Shown: positions 11,201-22,254, numbered from the stretch's first letter. The stretch: 64,000 nucleotides of DNA from Amphiura filiformis (GCF_039555335.1 NC_092644.1:44130667-44194666), one strand, 5' to 3'. Notes: generated from the letters alone by a model not told the origin. Numbers and translations are program-made.

Positions 11201-11918
11201 ATTCATCCAATGATTCCAGGAGGGTAAACTCATTGGACAGCTCAAAATCAGAATCTGATAATAGCGAGTTGCATATATTAGGCAGGCAACATCTTGGGCA
11301 TTCCCAGTAAATCATTTGACCTGGTCTAATTTGTTCAATTGGACCAAACCCTTCACAATTTGCATGAAACATTTTCTCACATTCTTGGCATTTCAGCGAT
11401 ATTTGGTCACTTTTGATTTCCCCATTACATGTTGGACACATATGAATGTTGGGGCCGGGATTACAATGGATATCCCCAGAAATGACGAGATATAGAAGTA
11501 AGTACACACGCTTGGATGTACTTCTTGAACCAGCTACGTCCCAATTCACTAAACTAGATCTGGGGTGAACTCGAGGAATTATTATGGATACTATACTCAA
11601 GGATGGTTTGCAATCTATCCATGATTGGTTGACAGTTGTCAACAACAACACCTGTAGCTGTAATTTGTGCTGATCTATGCATAAAACCTCTTGATGAACA
11701 CCATTACTGATTATACTACTATGACATAGTATGGGTAAGTCGTAACACAAGTACTTTTCACTTAATGGTCTACAATATGAAATGTCGGTTTGATTATCAA
11801 ACTTGGTACTAGAGTCATAAATGTTGGAGTTTCCATAGCATGAGTTATTTTCACTTGTTATGAGAATTATCGCGATGACAGTGATGACATCACGAATCAA
11901 TGATCGGTTCCCTTCCAT
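8244..11918 (-). CDS. Intact non-LTR retrotransposon polyprotein: 2A-like, PHD finger, AP endonuclease, reverse transcriptase
   Basis: An uninterrupted ORF of 1224 codons. Residues 9-20 are hydrophobic. Residues 138-146 (VYLLLYLVI) lead into SGDIHCNPGP at 147-156. A C4HC3 PHD finger follows (C161, C164, C177, C180, H185, C188, C207, C210). The endonuclease shows N286 (IVNCRSLK), E315 (GQESH), SYYRP 385-389, GGDFN 419-423 and SDH 492-494. The reverse transcriptase shows GPDGIP 741, YRPVSLTS about 798, LDFQKAFD 868-875, SGVPQGTVLGP 924, FADD 957-960 and YLGVNIS. The tail has the CR1/Jockey-type RPHLEYACAVWDPF and HRAARFV. All catalytic motifs are present, so the element could be recently active. 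The order and motifs suit the CR1-like (Jockey superfamily) group of marine invertebrates; the exact clade was not determined. It would nick DNA and reverse-transcribe its own RNA in the nucleus. Confidence 0.95.
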   Translation of the reverse strand: MEGNRSLIRDVITVIAIILITSENNSCYGNSNIYDSSTKFDNQTDISYCRPLSEKYLCYDLPILCHSSIISNGVHQEVLCIDQHKLQLQVLLLTTVNQSWIDCKPSLSIVSIIIPRVHPRSSLVNWDVAGSRSTSKRVYLLLYLVISGDIHCNPGPNIHMCPTCNGEIKSDQISLKCQECEKMFHANCEGFGPIEQIRPGQMIYWECPRCCLPNICNSLLSDSDFELSNEFTLLESLDESDIFDPEGLVTSTPKGSKKLSYMKRDKIDNQNHVKRNPCKIKVMIVNCRSLKSERKQLDLLDLIESHKPDVICGQESHIDSSFADGEIFPAEYNVSRKDRDIHGGGVFVAVSNILISTTEYSLDSKCEVMWCKICIAGNKPLYVGSYYRPTNDKQEPLQELNISLSKISQNGSLPNVILGGDFNLPSIKWDNNTIQANPQYGYKVNRLLLDIVEDHGLQQHVNKPTRLNNILDLLLTTNPDLVEEVQVFPGMSDHSVVTGVVNVKAKVNKQPPRKVYLFRKMNVEEMKKESKAFQENVIQKNVLGNIPNLASASWNDFKTKVNDMVQKHVPQKTIRQKWDVPWMTPEIKRLIRKKTRVYKVCKKYNSESKWEQFKQLRKTVQKSMQKAKNDYFMCLLDDGTKTTGNDEVNPTTGKKFWTHVKSVKRDGCGVATLSVDGEEISSAKGKAKALNQQYESVFTSENLEQIPRMEGKPFPDIDPLTIDQDGVKKLLQEINTKKASGPDGIPSHVLKELSEELAPVICHIFQQSLDTGDLPEDWLTANITAIYKKGEKCKPANYRPVSLTSVTCKLIEHIIFRHIMSHVEKHHILSTFQHGFRSGHSCESQLLITIEDLAHNLDQKHQTDLQILDFQKAFDVVPHQRLLQKLDFYGVRGSLLAWINKWLTTRTQRVVVDGETSDPANVKSGVPQGTVLGPLMFLIYINDIADHIDSLTKIRLFADDCLLYRVIHTSQDTDILQKDLTSLCNWAEKWQMRFNTAKCKTLRITTKKNPLISTYTMCNDELEYVSHHPYLGVNISHNLKWSIHINNIIAKANKALWFLRRNLWRCPQKVKEQLYFMLVRPHLEYACAVWDPFTSSDIHRLEMIQHRAARFVTKNYNRTEGSMTQILNKLQWPTLEHRRKQARLTTMFKIQHESLAIPKPDYVQRQVDNNTRQYHPAKYRVMRTRINSYKFSFWPRTIVQWNDLSPNTLNITNVSAFKTALSNN
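11289..11438 (-). other. PHD finger of the LINE ORF
   Basis: The spacing C-x2-C-x12-C-x2-C-x4-H-x2-C-x18-C-x2-C fits a PHD zinc finger, with the tryptophan (W206) before the last cysteine pair. It begins four residues after the 2A-like motif, so it would become the N-terminal domain of the endonuclease/RT product if skipping occurs. PHD fingers usually bind histone H3 tails; a targeting role here is inference. Confidence 0.8.
11451..11480 (-). other. 2A-like ribosome-skipping motif within the LINE ORF
   Basis: These ten codons encode SGDIHCNPGP, matching the 2A core GD(V/I)ExNPGP except that His replaces Glu. The hydrophobic run YLLLYLVI just upstream is typical of 2A-like signals reported in metazoan non-LTR elements. 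If functional, translation would skip between G155 and P156 and release a 155-residue N-terminal peptide. Activity with His at that site is uncertain. Confidence 0.7.
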
Positions 11919-12437
11919 TTCATCTGGTCCCCGAATTTGTAGTAGTACGACGAGAGAAAAAAAAATGAAACGATCTCACCTGTTAGATCTGTTGAAATCG
12001 TGAGGACTGCAAGGGAAAGTCCTCGTGTATATTGGTAATTTTGCCAGGCAATACCCCTGGACCTCTGACCTTTCATAGTTTCCTCAAAATAGAACCGGGG
12101 CTATTTTTTCAAGACAGTACTACACTCTCCAGAGAGTTTCTCTGGAATGTTGATGGCTTTTACACACTTTTGTTATGTATTTACCTGGTTATGGTTTTAT
12201 AGGTCACATAGGGGCCAAAGATATAGCTGATTCAGATCATATTGCTGGAAACAAATGTCCCCATGTAAATTGCATCGCCAGGGCAAGTCATCCATCAAAA
12301 TAAAATTTATGGTTATTATGTAGGCAAGGGTAAAGTCCTCATGTAAATAGGCTTTTAGGTTTGGCATTTTAAATAGTTGGCAGGTGCATGAAGTTAGTAG
12401 TGCAGTGACCTTTGTTTATGTATTTACATGAAAGATA
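11919..12437 (-). other. Probable 5' UTR of the LINE
   Basis: The sequence upstream of the LINE ATG has no other open frame. It includes the near-palindromes CTCCAGAGAGTTTCTCTGG and GGACTGCAAGGGAAAGTCCT. The 5' end of the element is not defined. Confidence 0.3.
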
Positions 12438-12802
12438 CTTAGATGAACCTATAAAAAAGTACCATGTATTGTACCTTGTTATTGTGTCAGGTGCTTTGAT
12501 GAATCTAAAAAAAAGTACCATGTATTGTAACTTGTCATTGTGTAGGATGCTTTGATGAACCTTATAAAAGTATTCTTTGTAATGTAAATTGTGAAACTAT
12601 ATGTAAAGTGATGTAATGTGTTAAAACATGGTTAAAATAACATAAAGTATGGCAGGCCATTTGTGTCATAATAAAGTATGGTAGGCCATTTGTGTCATAA
12701 CATAGATAAAAAGACACTGTTGCTAATTGTTTAATTAAACAGTTGTGCATTGTAAAATCACATTTCTTTCAGCCAGGTATGGTAAGCCATTTGTGACATA
12801 AA
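12438..12802. repeat. Two small tandem repeats upstream of the LINE
   Basis: 12438-12595 holds nearly three units of about 56 bases (core AAAAAGTACCATGTATTGTA, then CTTGTTATTGTGT). 12642-12700 holds two units of ATAAAGTATGGCAGGCCATT followed by TGTGTCAT, with a diverged third at about 12776. They could be LINE 5' promoter monomers or unrelated. Confidence 0.65.
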
Positions 12803-13680
12803 CTGTTATTCATGTAGTAGAGTAAGATGCCTTTTGTAGAGTAAGAACTTTTAATAAAACTTGTCAACAAATAATAATATTCATTGTTTATTGTGTTTTT
12901 AAGCCTGACCGGGATTCCTTTGACGGATACCGCGGTGTGTTCTGCCACACCAACTTACCCTGATGGTGGCAATATTTCTGTTCGCATAAATCTGCGCTTT
13001 TAGAAACCAGCCTTCGCTACTTTTATTTTCCCTTAAAAGGAGGGTGGCGCTGCTTCAAAAATTGTGGCTAATCCGCTCGGCCATCAAACAAATAAGGTTA
13101 TCCAGCCCTCACCCCGTCCCTTTCACACCATATTGAAGCTTAAGTGTTAAATACAGTGCAAAAGTGGAACAAATTTGCGCAAACAACGCAACAAAATGGC
13201 GCTTTTTAGGCTAAAATGGAAGATCTGAAATTTTAACAAACTATATGATTCTACTTGTTTCAATGTTCTGTTTATTTATATTTTTGATATCACCTTAACT
13301 ATGTAATGAATTCAGAAATATTACCATTTGCCAATATACCGCTTGCATCTTACAGCCCGCAACTAATTATGCTTGTTTGAAAACCACTCTGTCGGCCATG
13401 ATCAGATTTTACATGATTGTGGTTAATGAGTGCAAACGGTAAAAAAAGGTAAAGTCACCTTATCCTTAAGAAACAATCAATTACAGTTGATGTTAAAAAG
13501 TTAGAAGGCAGTATCAGATCAAGTATCGGTGCTTTTGGTTATTCACATCATACACTTCCAGATTCATATTGCTGCTGTCCCATAGGTACACTGCAGCATT
13601 GGTACTCAAGAGTTGCATTGATGGGAATCGAGTGGATAGTGAAATATCATACGAAAACTCAGAAAAATGAATAGGTTCCT
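12803..13680. other. No gene seen
   Basis: There are only short chance frames. A locally GC-richer patch at 12900-13100 (ACCGCGGTGTGTTCTGCC) has no recognisable product. Confidence 0.4.
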
Positions 13681-14570
13681 TAATGGTGATCAGAACTGAA
13701 ATGCACTTGTAATGTATCAATTTTGAATGTGGGCGGAGCTTTTGAAAAAAAAGGCTCTTAAAAGTGGTATATACTAAGAAAATTTGAATGGCCCTCTGGA
13801 TCTAAGTGTTATAAACTTATTGTACACAAATATTAACAGCGTGAGTTCATTGGACAACCAGTAATCCGCACAAAATGTGCTTTCCATGAGTTTACATTAT
13901 GGTGCTCATAATTTAGCGAATTACTCTAAAATGGCGGATTTAACTGAATTTGAGTCTTGTGTGGGGTAAAATTTCTGAATTCCTGAACATTTTTCTGATA
14001 TCAAATTTATTGAAGTTTGAGGTGATACGTACTGCACCTAAATACCAATAATGGTGATCAGAACTGAAATGCACTTGTAATGTATCAATTTTGAATGTGG
14101 GCGGAGCTTTAAAAAAAATGGCTCTCAAAAGTGTATATACTAAGAAAATTTGAATGGCCCTCTGGAGCTAAGTGTTATAAAGTTATTATACACAAATATT
14201 AACAGCGTGAGTTCATTGGACAACCAGTAATCCGCATAGTTGTTTTTGTATCGTAAGTTTACAACATTTGACTCCAGTAGGGGGGGGGGGTATTCAAACT
14301 TTCTGAGTACGTACCATTTTTAAGAGCCATATTTTAAGCTCCTCCCATTTGCAAAAAATTGGTACATTGCAAGTGCATTTTATCTCTGACGAATACCAAT
14401 TACTGACGAAGTTTAGGAAATGTCGCCTCAAACCCCAATAAATTTGATAATAACAGAACGAAATTGTGTCCCCAGCTCAAATTCAGCCTCTTTTCAACCC
14501 GCCATTTTATGCGAATGCACTGCATTATGAGCACCATATTGTTAACTCATGGAAAGCAGAAGCCCAACAG
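13681..14570. mobile_element. Foldback element family G
   Basis: A 195-base block (ATGGTGATCAGAACTGAAAT ... GACAACCAGTAATCCGCA) at 13681-13877 recurs directly at 14049-14240. 14275-14570 is an inverted copy of the unit: AAGAGCCATATTTTAAGCTC, TGCAAGTGCATTTTATCTCT, ATTATGAGCACCATA, ACTCATGGAAAGCA. A related fragment lies at 31840-31905. No coding capacity. Confidence 0.7.
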
Positions 14571-15119
14571 ATCATGGCCCTATTGGTTCCTTCCTCGTCA
14601 TAGGGCCATGACTTTCGTACTATTGCAAAAGCGGGGCACCCGTGGAGGCAGCGGCACTGAACATACTGAATTCATGTCGCAGTTTCAAAGGTTCACCCTG
14701 CATTCATAAAAGTATTCACATGTTAAGTTTTGTGATATTATCCTTAAAAAATAACACTAGGAAGACTTCCTGCATCTCTTTTCTTCATCAAATCGGCATT
14801 TCACATAAAAAAATGCAATTCCCTCGCCACCGTCATGACCGTGTTTATCTCTATGAGATTAAATGTTTGTTATGGTGACGATCGATACAGTAACAAATTT
14901 GGTCATTTTTACACCTTAACCCACATTTTTTCACACACGCACCTAATATGTTTTGTTTAAGTCTTATCTTCACGTGAGGAACGGTAAGAAGTGATATTTT
15001 GTTTTAAAAAATCGGATACTGTGTACCCTGGACCAGATGTCTAGGAGCCTCAGACCTTTGTTACGGAGAAGGCCAGTGGAAATCGTAGTGACGGAGATGT
15101 GAGTACCTCGGGCTAATTT
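14571..15119. other. No gene seen
   Basis: The short frames at 14464-14878 lack splice sites or domain features and appear to be chance. Confidence 0.4.
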
Positions 15120-16075
15120 TCTATCAAACAATTATTTTACACCATCTCCCGACACACCCCAATTAATATTTGGCCCGTGCGTTTTATGTAGTGAGGCGGA
15201 TATGTGAAATAGATGTTCACTTCTGGCAGAAATCATATAAATTGGTACTTAGGGGTTCTGAAGTATGCTGATTTCAAAAATCTACGGATACAAATGATAC
15301 GAGTATCCGTTTGGCCGCTATCTTGGATTTCAAAATGGCCGCCCTTGAAATATACAGAATATTCAATATCTCAGCCTGTGAAGGTCACATGATGCTAAAA
15401 TTGGTGGTTATACCTATATTTGTAATGCCAATGGTCAGATTAAAAAAAAAAATTATATAAAAACTGTTACCTTCAGGGACCAGCTTGGATTTCAAAATGG
15501 CCACCATTTCAACATAGTTTTTCAGTAGCATATGTCAGGGTTGTCTACCTAGAGGTCCCCCTGAACTTATAGATACAACACAATCTTTTACAGCAAAAAG
15601 TTGAGTTCTTATATGCTGTCTTCATATAATACCAATGGCGACACATTCTAAAATAATTACGGCAAACATATCTTGAATTGGCGGCCATTTTGAAATTCAA
15701 GAAGACAATAAGGTAACAGCTATCATGATTAATAATATTTTTATTGGGACCCTTGGCATTACAAAATGCCACTAATTTTAGCAACCTGTGACCTTCACAA
15801 GTGGAGAAATTCAAAATACTATATATTCCAACGACGGCCATTTTGAATTCCAAGATGGCCGCCAAACGGCTGCTCGAATGACTTGTATCCGTAACTTTTT
15901 GAAATCAGCACACCTTTGACCCCCTATATACTCATTTTCATGATTTCTGCCAGAAGTGAACATCTCATCCAATATATGTCACATATCCGCCTCACTAATG
16001 CAGACCCCTTCCAGATGGGTATTGGCGATTCGTGAAGAAATATTCCATACTAAATGTCAAGTCTGTATATAACTT
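15120..16075. repeat. Interspersed repeat H, interrupted
   Basis: 15120-15188 plus 15998-16075 together match 31906-32035: CTATCAAACAAT, CACCATCTCC, CCCAATTAATATTT, GACCCCTTCCA, ATATTCCATACTAAATGTCA. The 31.9 kb copy is continuous, which shows that 15189-15997 was inserted. Confidence 0.7.
15189..15997. mobile_element. 809-base foldback transposon with TAGTGAGGCGG ends
   Basis: Both ends read TAGTGAGGCGGATATGTGA inward. The arms continue as imperfect inverted repeats for several hundred bases (GATGTTCACTTCTGGCAGAA, GAAGGTCACA, TTCAAAATGGCCGCC). ATG at 15186-15188 and 15998-16000 is a likely 3-base target duplication, judged against the empty site in repeat H at about 31.96 kb. It is non-coding and non-autonomous. 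Confidence 0.75.
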
Positions 16076-17535
16076 TGAATATTTGGAATCTAGAATGACC
16101 AGGAGAATAGTATTTTCTTTAAAACAATATTATTCATGTAAGGTGATCGCTGTGCAAGGTTATTTGATAGTACGGTACCAGTATATTGATAAATAGAGTA
16201 TTAATTACATGTATAAATGTAAATTTGACTATTTGACCAGAAAGTACTATTGACAGCCAGTACGACTAATTATTCTTTGAAAACCACTCTGCATGGGGCC
16301 AGATTCTACAGGAAAGTTGTTGTCATTTTCAGTTTGGTTTTTTTTTCAACAACTTTAACATAATGCCACGGTGGACGTTCTATAATAATGATTGTACATA
16401 GAATGCGAATGATAAAAACAATTCAAACCACCTTCTCTTAGATATCGGGATAAAAAGAGCAATTGATTTTCAGTGTCCGTTATAGATCGAAAAGCAGCCG
16501 ACGGTACATACACTTCTAGTGCCCGTTTCTATTCATCGTTATGTATTCTTCTCCCGTGCATTATTTTTGCGAACTACCCTTCATAGCCCAAATTATATAA
16601 ACCTGCACGCTAAACAATGCATTATCTAAAACCCGCACGCTAAACAATAGATTCTAGATAATACGTGCACGCTCAAATACTAGAAATACTACTTTCACAT
16701 GACTATATAGTAGAGTTAGGTGGCGCTTTCGACACAGAGGTCACATAACTATAGAATTGTCTGTTCGGTATATATACCATCAAAAAAGTACGAATATACA
16801 TTCTGTGGTGTTAAAATGGTATAGTTACAAACGGTGTTCTATTTTGCAAATATCATTGTCATAAATTATGATAAATGACCTCAAATAAATCAAACATCAA
16901 ATGAGAATAATCGAGCTTCTATTAATTAAAAAGGGCCAAAAACAGGTGGATCATAATTATACAAGATGACACCATTGCAGAAAATTCAGCATTTTATAAA
17001 TGAAATACATGTAGGCCTATATTATATCTAAAATAACATGGCCGGGCCCGGGAAAAACACACTAGCGCATAATATCATGATCATGCTTTATAATACTGAA
17101 CAAAAAACTGTAAAATCCCAATGTCGTGTGTTTTAATATAAGTAGATTTTTTAAAGTTCAAATTATAGAGCTATAAAGTCCAGTTGATATGTTTTTTTTC
17201 TCATCTCAATTCACCGTAGTCGGACATCTAAATTGATCGTTTCCAGGTGAACTGGTTCAGTGCTCTCTGTGTTCGAAACCACGATATTAAATGATCACAA
17301 CATAAAGTCAATTGGTTACAAACCATGCGTGAATAAGTTACTAAAGTATGACGTATGACGCAATCGATACCATTGATAGTTAACTTATACAGGGATTGAT
17401 TTTCTTTACCAGTTAAATTTTACCTAGCTGGTCAATGACCTGACGGTGTTTTTAAAATGTAAGATATTTCCTAATAATTAAAACTAATATAATGAATGCA
17501 GCAATTAATATTGCCTATTGTTTTAATACACTCAA
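16076..17535. other. No gene seen; small local duplication
   Basis: Two close copies of a short unit ending GCACGCTAAACAAT occur at about 16605-16650. The rest shows no supported feature. Confidence 0.4.
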
Positions 17536-17720
17536 AGTGTATGACGGATAATGTACACGTGCAAATGCATTCGTCAAGATAATTGCACTTGCCATGGAGT
17601 TATTGCATTTAGCTCTTGAGCCTATCGGCTCTCGAGCTGAATGCAATAACTCCACGGCGCGTGCGATTATCTTGACTAATGCATTGCACTCAGTTCATTA
17701 TCCTTATCATAATACACTCT
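17536..17720. mobile_element. Palindromic MITE
   Basis: Arms of about 90 bases pair around 17630: GTCAAGATAATTGCACTTGC and GAGTTATTGCATTTAGCTC face GAGCTGAATGCAATAACTC and CGCGTGCGATTATCTTGAC. Outer ends are GTGTATGACGGATAAT and ATTATCCTTATCATAATAC. No coding capacity. Confidence 0.8.
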
Positions 17721-18076
17721 GCAAATACATAGAGTACTTGAGCTGAAACTTATATCTATCTATATATCTTTGAATATTTTGTTATTTGTTATTAGATATT
17801 AGTAATAGTCTTAGATACCTGTAATGTAAATATGACAAAAGTCAGTACAATCATGTAAAATCAAATTTTATAGAGTCACAATGGAAAATCATACAGATAT
17901 AATAAAATTATATATCAAAAATATTTTCAAGAAAATTTTGGCGTACAAAAATAAGCTTAAGCACCTCGTTCCTGATCAAGCACTAACAGTTTGTTCGGGT
18001 TATAATTGGCGAAAATTATTCGGATTTTGTTACTTCGCGCGTCAATAAAGTCCCAACCTACGGTCGCGTAAATTAA

Positions 18077-18540
18077 TATAGACCTTTTTCTGATGACGTC
18101 ACTTAATCGATATTGGGTTCTCAGATGTAAACACGTGCATTCCCCACGTGCCCGCGATGTGAAAACACCAAATACTGCGTATTGACATCTGTCACTTTAG
18201 CTTCCATAAAATAATTATTTAAACAGGAACTGTATACTGGTTACCTTTGTTTCGATCAGCTTGTTTTGATGCTAAAAAATACAAAAAACAACAAAAACAA
18301 AACAAAACGGAAAACCGCGATGCTATTTGAAAATCAATCTGTGTATTGTTTCACAATTTTGTTTACTTTTTACACCGTGATGAACTAAACGCGTACTGCG
18401 AGCTGGCCATCTCGCGCAGGACGTCTAGCGTCGCGCAAAATTGATAGCGCGCGCCGGCGCAGTATTTGCGTTTGGGTGCTGATGACGCGAATGCTGGACC
18501 CAATATCGATTGAATGGTGACGTCTGAGAAAAGGTCTATA
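18077..18540. mobile_element. 464-base MITE with TATAGACCTTTT ends
   Basis: The left end TATAGACCTTTTTCTGATGA, then CGTCAC and AATCGATATTGGGT, is inverted at the right as ACCCAATATCGATT, GTGACGTC and AAAAGGTCTATA. TA at both ends suggests a TA target duplication of mariner type. The interior is GC-rich (GCGCGCGCCGGCGC). Confidence 0.8.
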
Positions 18541-18580
18541 AGCGTGTGTCAGTCACGCAATACGTAACGCGCAACTAGCG

Positions 18581-19012
18581 TAAAGCTGAATTTATACTCG
18601 ATTGCCGAGCGATTGCGATTAAACGTTTTGAAAAGCGATGGGCAATCGCCGAATTTTGCGATGCATCGCTCATCGCTGTTGCATTTATACTTATCACGGC
18701 GATAGCGATTGCAGACGTCAATTTAAATGATCGAAATGTCACAAAATACATTTTTAGAACATCCATTTATGTCAATAATTATTGCTTTAAATTAATTCAT
18801 CACCGAAAGTTAATAATCGAGAAAGATAAATTAATTAGCAAAATAATAGATCCAGTTGGTTGGAACTGATTGGCTGATGCATTCACGTTTCAAGCGATAT
18901 CGCTGGGAAGTTGAGATTTCTTCAACTTGCAAAAGCGACGTCGTTTTTGCCTCAACGATTTGAATCGAAATACTGAGCATGCGTAAGAATCGCTTTTTGA
19001 AATTCAGCTTTA
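18581..19012. mobile_element. 432-base MITE with TAAAGCTGAATTT ends
   Basis: TAAAGCTGAATTT at 18581 is repeated inverted as AAATTCAGCTTTA ending at 19012, again with TA termini. The interior has many CGATTGC/GCAATCG motifs. It directly follows the previous MITE. Confidence 0.75.
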
Positions 19013-19085
19013 GTGCTGCTGCGCCCAACTGCGTTCACGCCATTCTATATCAATACACTATGGGTCTTTTTTCGCACATTAGGCC

Positions 19086-19982
19086 AAAAAAAAAAAGTGT
19101 TTGTTTGCCCAGACATGGGGGTAGAAAGGAGTGGGTCGGTAGGTCGATTTCCTTTTTTAAAATTTTTTTTTTAGATGTTTACATGTGTTGCAGCAAGTGG
19201 TGTAAGAGAAAATATACGACATTCAGCTTTGTACTTGTGTCAAACTTTAATTATAGGTTAATTTTAACTTAATATTACTTGTTGGGAGAGAAATTAGACA
19301 AAAATAATGCATGCGCGCTGATGTTGATGCGTAGCGCAAGTGCATTATTTAGTCTAATTTCTCGAGCAACAAGTATTAAAAACGCGTTCAGTAACCTATT
19401 TGAATAGTATTTCCTACACAAGAAGAAAAAACATGTGATTTTTGATGTTTTTATAACAAAACTATCACTAAAAATGTTGGAAAATAGGACCAAATATAAA
19501 TGCATCAACCCGCCCAAAAAGCGTCTGAAAGCACTGCGCGTAGTACTCGGATTGCACATTATATACAACCAATGTACTTCGCATACTTTTCTAACCGCTT
19601 TTCTGATTGGCTGCTTTGATGAATGTATTGCAACCTTACCATATAATAAAGTTTAACCTCTTTGGTAACAAAATCGGGCTGGAGTACAAAATTCCAGACC
19701 ATACCTGTACATGTGCTTGTCGTGCTTGGTTCTCTATATTGATGTTGATTGATGGTAAAATATTGTTGGCATGGTTGGGGAGGGCTAAATGGGAAAAATG
19801 AATGCTGTGATTGCCAGGAATATTAACTTTCAAGTGTCATTTGGCATTTTATGGGGAAAAAACATCATTTTCTTTATTTTTATATCATTGTAAAAAAAAA
19901 AAAAAAAAAAAAGTGTATGATGTTTTTTGAATTTTTGGGTCGGTCGTGTCTGGGCAAACAAACACTTTTTTTTTTTTTTTTT
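19086..19982. mobile_element. 0.9 kb element with GTGTTTGTTTGCCCAGACA ends
   Basis: Poly(A) followed by GTGTTTGTTTGCCCAGACA at 19097-19115 is mirrored by TGTCTGGGCAAACAAACAC and poly(T) ending at 19982. GGGTCGGT is shared inside both ends. It contains a nested palindrome at 19269-19379. No transposase frame. Confidence 0.75.
19269..19379. mobile_element. Nested palindromic MITE
   Basis: The inverted arms are TTAATATTACTTGTTGGGAG plus AGAAATTAGACAAAAATAAT and ATTATTTAGTCTAATTTCTC plus GAGCAACAAGTATTAA. They enclose a GC-rich centre (CATGCGCGCTG ... GCGTAGCGCAAG). It lies inside the element at 19086-19982. Confidence 0.75.
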
Positions 19983-21856
19983 ATACTACATTCTTAAAGG
20001 GCATGTCCATTGCAAAACTCCATTCGAAGAGAATAATTATTACATTACAGGTTGACACTCGTTGCAATTTTTTATTCGTATTTCTTCTTAAAAGAGACAA
20101 ATTGTGTTGGTAACACGGTTGTTTGATCTATATAGAATTGGCTTCATTATTAAGTAAATGAAAACTATAGGTGGCGCTATTTATTATAAACTCAGGTGTT
20201 GTGTTACCTGAGTAACAATAAGTCAAGGGGACATTTTTCCCCTACTATTAACCAGGTAACGAAACCCCTGAGATATGGCAAACTATTCTTTGGTAAAAAA
20301 TGTTTTTCCAAGCGGTTAAGCGGAATAATTTGAAAAAAAAAATCAAATCCATTCCCTTCTTTTTTCCACGACAAACACATCATTGAGGGCATGATATAAC
20401 TATAACTATAACCCGTATTCAGTATGCGGAGACCTTCAACGTCTGCTTTATTTGCCAACCTTTCGAGGGAGGGGGGGGGGCGAGTTTTAGGATTGAATTA
20501 CTAGTGTAAGAACTGTCACCTCTTTACGAATGATGTCGTGTTTAATGTGAACTGGTCGCCATATTCAGTTCTGGAATATATTCACTTTCTGTGGGCAAAC
20601 ATTACGGCCAAATGGAAGTAAAGAACTAAAATCGTCAAATTTGAATAATACCAACAGCTAACGGACATAGAGTCAAGACTACGTGAGAACTTTGGGGTGA
20701 GTAAACCATTTCCGTATTAAAAATAAGTAAAACGATTTCCCAAATTCAACGCGATATACTGCAATAATGAATTTTAGAGGACCTACGCTGGTTCTTTTAA
20801 TTCTAGTTTTAAATCTGTTAATTACCTGCCGTTTGATATGGTGTCTATGATTTCAGTAAAGTCTAGTGAACTAATGTGGCTAGTTTTTTAGAATTTATCG
20901 AAAAACTTTTCGGAGATCCCTACCTTATGGTCTCACCCGTAAAGCCCATATGGCTTACTATGTAAGCCTCCTGTTTAGAAACACGCTTCTAAAGTCATGT
21001 ATTTCCACAACTCTGGTATCACAATACAGGTGCCTTCCCCCTATTCATCAGGGGAAATTAGAAATTGTTATTGAAACGTCTCTCTTTGTGAGCCAAACAA
21101 TGTTAGACATTATTCTTAATAAGTATTATATAGAATCTCTGAATATTGGAGACTCGGGTATTTTTCTAAAAATAAGCTGAATATGCTGAATACTAGCTAT
21201 GCCACAGTCACAATTACAAGAAAGCCTTTTTTTAAATATAGCATTGTGGGCTTGATTGTAGACGGATGTAAATGGTTGAGTTAACCTGGTTTGCAACTAA
21301 ATTCTTCAAATGTGGTGTTGAACACGATATCGGCTGACCTTGGTATTATCAATTTAGAAGTTTAGATGATAATTACATTTAAGGAATTAATCTAAATAGA
21401 TTGAAATAAATTTCTCTTTTTAAAGACTTATGTCACCATCCAATCAATTGTAGGGAAGTCCATCCCATGAAAAAACTACTGTTTTGTTACTTTGGATGAA
21501 AGAAGTAAAATAAGCCCAGGGGCAACCTCAACTTTTTCCTTAAATCCAAGATGGCGGCAAAAATCCCTAAAAACTCATGTTTACAGTCTTAAAATGTTAT
21601 GGAACTATTTCATTTTACCTTCAACTTAAAGGCCTATATATATCGGTTCATATGGAAAGTTTCTATACAAAAAAAGATTCTAACCATCATGCGCACAGTT
21701 TCCACCTCGATACACATGAGCACACATTTTCGTCCAAGAGCTTTCAACCAATCAGTGAATTATCTCCGCACAGTCTTTGATTACAATACACGGTTGAGTG
21801 CATAGCATCGTAAGAGCTGTGGAGATTCTAGCTGAAAAATGGGCCTCTTTGATTGG
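19983..21856. other. No gene seen
   Basis: A G-run lies at 20471-20480. The open frames here (for example 20204-20458 minus) have no splice sites, domains or composition to support them. Confidence 0.4.
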
Positions 21857-22254
21857 TTTTTGTCGAAACCTCAAGTGTTCCCTTTATCCAATCAGAATTT
21901 TTTTTAAATATCTAACGAAAGCTAACACTTTCCTCTAAAAACACTTTTTGTCACAAGGTCAACAGATAACGCAACTCAATGTTATAGCAAGGCAAATGTG
22001 GAAAATATGTTGAAAACTACCTATCCAAGCACATTTTTGACCAAAATGTAGATTTTAAAAGTCAAAACCTCAAGTGTTCCTTACAATATTTTTCAAATTA
22101 TATGTCATTAAATGAAAAAGCACACTTATATTGTCCATATACTAGCGTCACTAGAATGAGCAATGGCCAATTTTCTTTAAATTGCAAATCTTGTGTAAAA
22201 AGTTACCATTTTCGCCTGTTTTGTCATACGGTTGTAAATTCAATGAACTATGAC
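21857..22254. repeat. Foldback family 'CAAGTGTTCCC', half copy
   Basis: The segment opens with CCTCAAGTGTTCCCTTTATC, then CAATCAGAA, and matches the left arm of 32508-33221 through CAACAGATAACGCAACTCAA, TTTGACCAAAATGTA and TATTGTCCATATACTAGC to TCAATGAACTATGAC. The opposite arm is missing. Confidence 0.7.
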
